DNA of 40,888 nt from Ligilactobacillus hayakitensis DSM 18933 = JCM 14209 (GTDB lineage: Bacteria > Bacillota > Bacilli > Lactobacillales > Lactobacillaceae): contig NZ_BAML01000013.1 of the NCBI RefSeq assembly GCF_000615845.1, positions 1-40,888 of the forward strand. Direction: 5' to 3'. Positions 40,830 to 40,888 of the stretch are shown here, in pieces; position 1 is the stretch's first letter, and each line of letters opens with the position of its first letter. The notes below the pieces were generated by a model that was not told where the DNA came from, searched no databases, and was given only the letters and a program-made list of their open reading frames with translations. The position numbers and the translations under genes were made by a program.

Positions 40830-40869
40830 ATAATAAACCATAGAAACAAAAATGTAGGTGGTTTATTAT
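40830..40869 (+). promoter_or_regulatory. Hairpin enclosing the start of the next gene
   Basis: ATAATAAACC (40830-40839) and GGTTTATTAT (40860-40869) are perfect complements, extended by a U-G and a U-A pair. The right arm covers the end of the ribosome-binding site AGGTGG and most of the ATG at 40868. In mRNA it would mask initiation. Confidence 0.6.
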
Positions 40870-40888
40870 GACAATGTTAAAACCTAAA
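40868..40888 (+). CDS. Start of a gene cut by the window end
   Basis: ATG at 40868 with AGGTGG 6 bases upstream begins MTMLKPK and runs off the window. Seven codons are too few to identify it. Confidence 0.5.

Overview
The window is a stretch of chromosome from a low-GC Gram-positive bacterium, most probably of the Lactobacillales (Lactobacillaceae). The evidence is AT-rich sequence with strong AGGAGG ribosome-binding sites, the Bacillota-type S10-spc-alpha gene order followed by ecfA1-ecfA2-ecfT-truA-rplM-rpsI, a zinc-ribbon S14, NAD-dependent DNA ligase after PcrA helicase, and a SEC10/PgrA-type surface protein. I cannot fix genus or species from the sequence alone.

Layout. 1-140: a tRNA-Thr(CGU) gene and its terminator. 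141-840: an A-rich gene-free spacer ending in the promoter and structured leader of the ribosomal cluster. 993-15135: rpsJ to rplQ, with secY, adk, infA, rpmJ and rpoA. Terminators on both sides of adk and a new promoter before infA break this into at least three transcription units. 15160-15348: a structured RNA or terminator element, then a second terminator. 15439-19669: the energy module of an ECF vitamin transporter (two ATPases and EcfT), truA, then rplM-rpsI behind their own promoter and leader. 19692-19972: a dense group of hairpins. 19971-31259: accessory genes, namely two hexapeptide acetyltransferases, topoisomerase III, a large repeat-bearing surface protein, a DUF454 membrane protein, a fumarase plus fumarate-reductase-like flavoprotein pair, a small secreted or membrane protein of unknown function, and a secreted DUF1002 protein. 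31416-34939: a CopY/BlaI-type repressor, a universal stress protein, a TetR and a MarR regulator, an orphan ECF substrate-binding component that probably uses the energy module at 15-18 kb, and a GH73 glucosaminidase. 34983-40787: a purine riboswitch, a degenerate PurK-like ATP-grasp protein, pcrA and ligA. The window ends seven codons into another gene, whose start codon lies in a hairpin.

Sequence state. Three genes carry what looks like a one-base deletion: rplB near 3564, ligA near 39051-39064 and the DUF1002 gene near 30509. Two of these are normally essential, so consensus errors are the simplest explanation. The ligA case coincides with an in-frame U_UUU_UUA slippery heptamer and merits a separate check.

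No CRISPR array, prophage, transposase or complete insertion sequence was seen. Most of the window is conserved housekeeping DNA. The most unusual items are the riboswitch with tandem terminators before a PurK-like protein that lacks its catalytic motifs, the nested palindromes after rpsI, a surface protein with an anchor-like tail but no LPXTG motif, and the start-codon hairpin at the right edge.
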